A stretch of DNA of 64,000 bases from Streptomyces xanthii (GTDB lineage: Bacteria; Actinomycetota; Actinomycetes; Streptomycetales; Streptomycetaceae). Positions 61,247 to 64,000 of the stretch are shown piece by piece; position 1 is the first letter of the stretch; each line of letters starts with the position of its first letter. The stretch is from positions 3,286,001-3,350,000 of the forward strand of contig NZ_CP061281.1 in NCBI RefSeq assembly GCF_014621695.1. The letters run 5' to 3'. Position numbers and translations under genes: made by a program. Under the pieces are notes generated by a model. The model was not told where the DNA came from and did no database searches. It saw only the letters and a list, made by a program, of their open reading frames with translations.

Positions 61247-62440
61247 TCAACCCTTCACGCAGACGACCTGCTTCAGCTTCGCCACGACCTCGACCAGGTC
61301 ACGCTGCTGCTCGATGACCTGCTCGATCGGCTTGTACGCGCCCGGGATCTCGTCCACGACGCCGGAGTCCTTTCGGCACTCCACGCCCCGCGTCTGCTCC
61401 TCCAGGTCCCGCGTCGAGAAGCGCTTCTTCGCCGCGTTACGGCTCATCTTCCGACCCGCGCCGTGCGACGCGGAGTTGAAGGACGCCGCGTTGCCGAGGC
61501 CCTTCACGATGTACGAACCCGTGCCCATGGAGCCCGGGATGATCCCGTACTCGCCGGAACCCGCGCGGATCGCTCCCTTGCGGGTGACCAGCAGGTCCAT
61601 GCCGTCGTAGCGCTCCTCGCTGACGTAGTTGTGGTGAGCGCTGATCTCGGGAGCAAACGAAACCTTTGCCTTCTTGAACTCCCTGCGGATGACGTCCTTG
61701 AAGAGGTTCATCATCAGGGTGCGGTTGTACCGCGCGTACTCCTGCGCCCAGTACAGGTCGTTCCGGTACGCCGCCATCTGCGGAGTATCGGAAATGAAGA
61801 CGGCCAGGTCACGGTCGACCAGGTTCTGGTTGTGCGGGAGGCTCTGGGCGACGCCGATGTGATGGTCGGCCAGCTCCTTGCCGATGTTCCGCGATCCGGA
61901 GTGCAGCATCAGCCAGACGGAACCAGAATCGCAAACGTTAACTTCTGCAAAGTGGTTGCCCGAGCCGAGAGTTCCCATCTGCTTCCGTGCCCGCCCCTCC
62001 CGGAACTTCACCGCGTCCGCGACCCCCTCGAACCGCCCCCAGAAGTCCTCCCACGGGGCCGTCGAGAAGCCGTGCAGGCGGGTCGGGTCGACGGCCTCGT
62101 CGTGCATGCCGCGCCCCACCGGGATCGCCTGCTCGATCTTGGAGCGGAGGCGGGACAGGTCGCCGGGGAGGTCGTTCGCGGTCAGGGACGTCTTCACCGC
62201 GCTCATGCCGCAGCCGATGTCGACGCCGACCGCCGCCGGGCACACCGCGCCCTGCATCGCGATCACCGAGCCGACCGTCGCGCCCTTGCCGTAGTGGACG
62301 TCCGGCATGACGGCCAGGCCCTTGATCCAGGGCAGGGTCGCCACGTTGCGCAGCTGCTGCATCGCCGCGTCCTCGACCGACGTCGGGTCGGTCCACATCC
62401 GGATGGGGACCTTCGCCCCCGGCACCTCTACGTATGTCAT
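61247..62440 (-). CDS. rtcB: RNA-splicing ligase RtcB
   Basis: This 397-aa GTP- and Mn-dependent RNA ligase joins 2',3'-cyclic phosphate or 3'-phosphate to 5'-OH RNA ends. Metal ligands include D74 and C77 in GVDIGCGM, and histidines in GSGNHFAEV and MLHSGSRNIG. The guanylylated histidine is in ASFNSASHGAGRKMSR. The catalytic regions are uninterrupted, so no intein is present. The ATG at 62440 has GGGGGA upstream and gives the standard N-terminus. No archease gene is seen nearby. Confidence 0.93.
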   Translation of the reverse strand: MTYVEVPGAKVPIRMWTDPTSVEDAAMQQLRNVATLPWIKGLAVMPDVHYGKGATVGSVIAMQGAVCPAAVGVDIGCGMSAVKTSLTANDLPGDLSRLRSKIEQAIPVGRGMHDEAVDPTRLHGFSTAPWEDFWGRFEGVADAVKFREGRARKQMGTLGSGNHFAEVNVCDSGSVWLMLHSGSRNIGKELADHHIGVAQSLPHNQNLVDRDLAVFISDTPQMAAYRNDLYWAQEYARYNRTLMMNLFKDVIRREFKKAKVSFAPEISAHHNYVSEERYDGMDLLVTRKGAIRAGSGEYGIIPGSMGTGSYIVKGLGNAASFNSASHGAGRKMSRNAAKKRFSTRDLEEQTRGVECRKDSGVVDEIPGAYKPIEQVIEQQRDLVEVVAKLKQVVCVKG

Positions 62441-62625
62441 GAAATCCCCCGATGTCGGGCCCGCGTCCAACCTCGTTGGACCTGAAGTCTGAAAACGCAA
62501 ATACCGGAGCCAAGGTCGACGAATCGGTCGCCGGACCGGCGTCCACGGCAGTGCGTGCGATAGACATTGTGGTCATCGGCCGCACCAGGGCGGCAACCGA
62601 ATTAGCCCAGTGAGGAGCCCCCACG

Positions 62626-63513
62626 GTGCAGCGGAAGTCCTACGCGTACGTGCCCGGTGTCGCCGTGCTCCTGACGGTGCTGCTCGCCGGGTGCACCGGG
62701 AGCCCGGACTCGGGTGACGGCGGGGACGACGCGAAGCCGGGCGAGGTCAGCGCGTCGGCGCCGGCGGCGAAGCCGGGCCGGTACCGGACGCTGCCGGAGC
62801 CGTGCGCCCAGCCGGAGCGGGCGACGCTGGACGAGATGCTGCCGGGCATCGCGGAGGTTCCGGATCAGCGCCAGCGCGAGAAGGCGTACGAGGGGACGGC
62901 TTCGGCCACGTACGACACGGACCGGCGTGTGGGGTGCAGTTGGAAGGACGACTCGGCCGAGGGCGGGGTGCACCGGCTGACGCTGGATTTCGAGCGGGTG
63001 GTGTCCTACGACGCGCGGGTGAGTGACGACGCGCGGGCCGAGGGCGTGTACGTGGCGAAGGCGGGTCGGGCCGGTCTCGAGGTGACGCCGACGGAGTCCC
63101 CGGAGGGTTCGGCGGGGACGGATTCGGCCTCGCCCGACGCCTCTGGCGCGCCCGGTTCCTCGAAGGGGGCCTCTGCTTCCGCTTCGGGGTCCCCGGCCAA
63201 GACGGCCAAGGGCAAGAAGGAGAAGAAGGGGGACGCTGACGCCTCATCGGAGGCGCCGTCCGCCGACGAGGCCGAGCTGGGGCCGCGGCTGCTCGACGAT
63301 CTGGGGGACGAGGCGTTCCTGAACGATGTCCTGGCGGGGCCGGAGGCGGCGCAGCGGCGGACGGTGACTGTGGTGTTCCGCACGTCCAACGCGTTGGTGA
63401 CGGTCGAGTACGAGGCGCAGTCGGCGTTGTCCGGAGAGGTGCCGGACAGCAAGGAAATGCAGGACACAGCGCGTGAACTGGCGCGGACGCTGGTGGGGAA
63501 GTTCGGGGAGTAG
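62626..63513 (+). CDS. DUF3558-like lipoprotein
   Basis: This 295-aa lipoprotein (lipobox VLLAGC near residue 23) has a conserved DUF3558-type start (YRTLPEPCAQPERATLDEML), a CSWKDD segment, a Ser/Ala/Lys-rich linker near 155-215 and a helical C-terminal part. GTG 62626 follows GAGGAG. A paralogous gene follows, suggesting duplication. Role at the cell envelope unknown. Confidence 0.8.
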   Translation: MQRKSYAYVPGVAVLLTVLLAGCTGSPDSGDGGDDAKPGEVSASAPAAKPGRYRTLPEPCAQPERATLDEMLPGIAEVPDQRQREKAYEGTASATYDTDRRVGCSWKDDSAEGGVHRLTLDFERVVSYDARVSDDARAEGVYVAKAGRAGLEVTPTESPEGSAGTDSASPDASGAPGSSKGASASASGSPAKTAKGKKEKKGDADASSEAPSADEAELGPRLLDDLGDEAFLNDVLAGPEAAQRRTVTVVFRTSNALVTVEYEAQSALSGEVPDSKEMQDTARELARTLVGKFGE

Positions 63514-63666
63514 CACGGGCGGGGGCGGGTGTCCGGCGTTCGGTGAGGCTCGGCGGGCGGGGCGGCTTCGGCGTACGGTGGCTGCTCGGACCCGGGTTCG
63601 GGGTGGTGCGTGTGTGCCGCCGCGGAGTCGGGGCCGTGGCCCTGTCAGCGACCTGGTGAAGGAACC

Positions 63667-64000
63667 ATGCACCGTCCGACCAAGCGACTCACCCGCATTC
63701 TCGTCTGCGCGGCCGCCGTGCCGGCGGTTCTCGTCGTAGCCGGCTGTTCGTCCGACTCCGGCTCGGGCTCCGACGAGGGGGCGAAGAAGGGGTCGGGGGC
63801 GAAGGCGTCCGCCTCGGCCGCTCAGGGTGCGGCGAAGAAGAAGGTGGAGCCGGCGAAGTTCGCGACGCTGCCGCAGGCGTGTTCGGCGTTGTCGAAGAAG
63901 ACGCTGGAGGACCTGGTCCCGAAGGGGGACAGCAAGGCGGGTTCGTCGGACGACGAGACGGCTCGGGCGAGCTGTTCGTGGTCGAGCCTGGACAACAACG
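63667..64000 (+). CDS. DUF3558-like lipoprotein (3' end outside window)
   Basis: This is the first 111 residues of a lipoprotein (lipobox LVVAGC) with a Ser/Lys-rich linker and a domain beginning FATLPQACSALSKKTLEDLV and CSWSSLDNN. It parallels the preceding lipoprotein (TLPEPC...TLDEML...CSW) and is probably its paralogue. The C-terminus runs off the right edge. Confidence 0.8.
   Translation, partial: MHRPTKRLTRILVCAAAVPAVLVVAGCSSDSGSGSDEGAKKGSGAKASASAAQGAAKKKVEPAKFATLPQACSALSKKTLEDLVPKGDSKAGSSDDETARASCSWSSLDNN

Overview
The window is high-GC (about 70% or more over most of its length), with dense genes, frequent GTG starts, ATGA/GTGA overlaps and strong GC-rich hairpins. Its gene set is typical of Streptomyces: futalosine-route menaquinone genes, XRE/TetR/AraC regulators beside efflux pumps, DUF3558-type lipoproteins and an actinobacterial FabG4/FadA2 locus. 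As I recall the Streptomyces coelicolor chromosome, the order resembles its SCO45xx-SCO44xx core region, but I could not check this.

Layout. 0-5.3 kb: a GGR/MenJ-like FAD reductase (cut by the left edge), a GNAT, a large zinc-ribbon membrane protein and menG. 5.4-10.7 kb: a small membrane protein, an amidohydrolase-like protein coupled to mqnC, a type IV prepilin peptidase, a membrane protein and a Ser/Thr kinase. 10.7-14 kb: gdhA, mqnA and a cold-shock gene. 14-20.5 kb: a XRE-cupin regulator divergent from azlCD, two MFS pumps, a decayed AraC regulator, a 157-bp repeat array and a second regulator. 20.5-24.9 kb: thiolase, FabG4-like reductase, MaoC hydratase and TetR regulator. 25-31.6 kb: a dicarboxylate/glutamate-type symporter, DUF4229 protein, GNAT, mqnE, AsnC regulator, a 44-aa basic protein, mqnM (UbiX), rhomboid protease and Uma2 nuclease-like protein. 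31.7-34.3 kb: an accessory, lower-GC patch with a tiny GntR regulator, small unknown proteins, secreted or lipoprotein genes and gene fragments. 34.4-37.7 kb: mqnP-mqnL, a PLDc_N-like protein and a deaminase. 37.9-47 kb: TetR and SRPBCC genes, the system II cytochrome c maturation operon (ccsB, resB, ccdA, resA), a polysaccharide deacetylase, a histidine phosphatase and hemL. 47.2-57.8 kb: an unknown protein, two luciferase-family oxidoreductases, a two-component system, two glycosyltransferases, a DinB-like protein and an AraC regulator. 57.8-64 kb: SDR, YnfA-like, MarR, a free-standing LAGLIDADG endonuclease, RtcB RNA ligase and two DUF3558-like lipoproteins, the last cut by the right edge.

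How it works together. Seven genes (mqnA, mqnC, mqnE, mqnL, mqnM, mqnP, menG) cover most of the futalosine pathway from chorismate to menaquinone. The FAD reductase may saturate the quinone side chain. The cytochrome c maturation operon and hemL supply the matching respiratory haemoproteins. The FadA/FabG4/MaoC set is a complete beta-oxidation or fatty-acid elongation module, with a striking double GTAA-N2-TTAC palindrome in its divergent promoter.

The most notable signals outside ordinary genes are that operator, the LAGLIDADG gene convergent with rtcB, the accessory patch that separates mqnM from mqnP-mqnL, a palindromic repeat translated inside a membrane protein, a recurrent AGTTCCCCGCG palindrome family, and the 157-bp tandem array.
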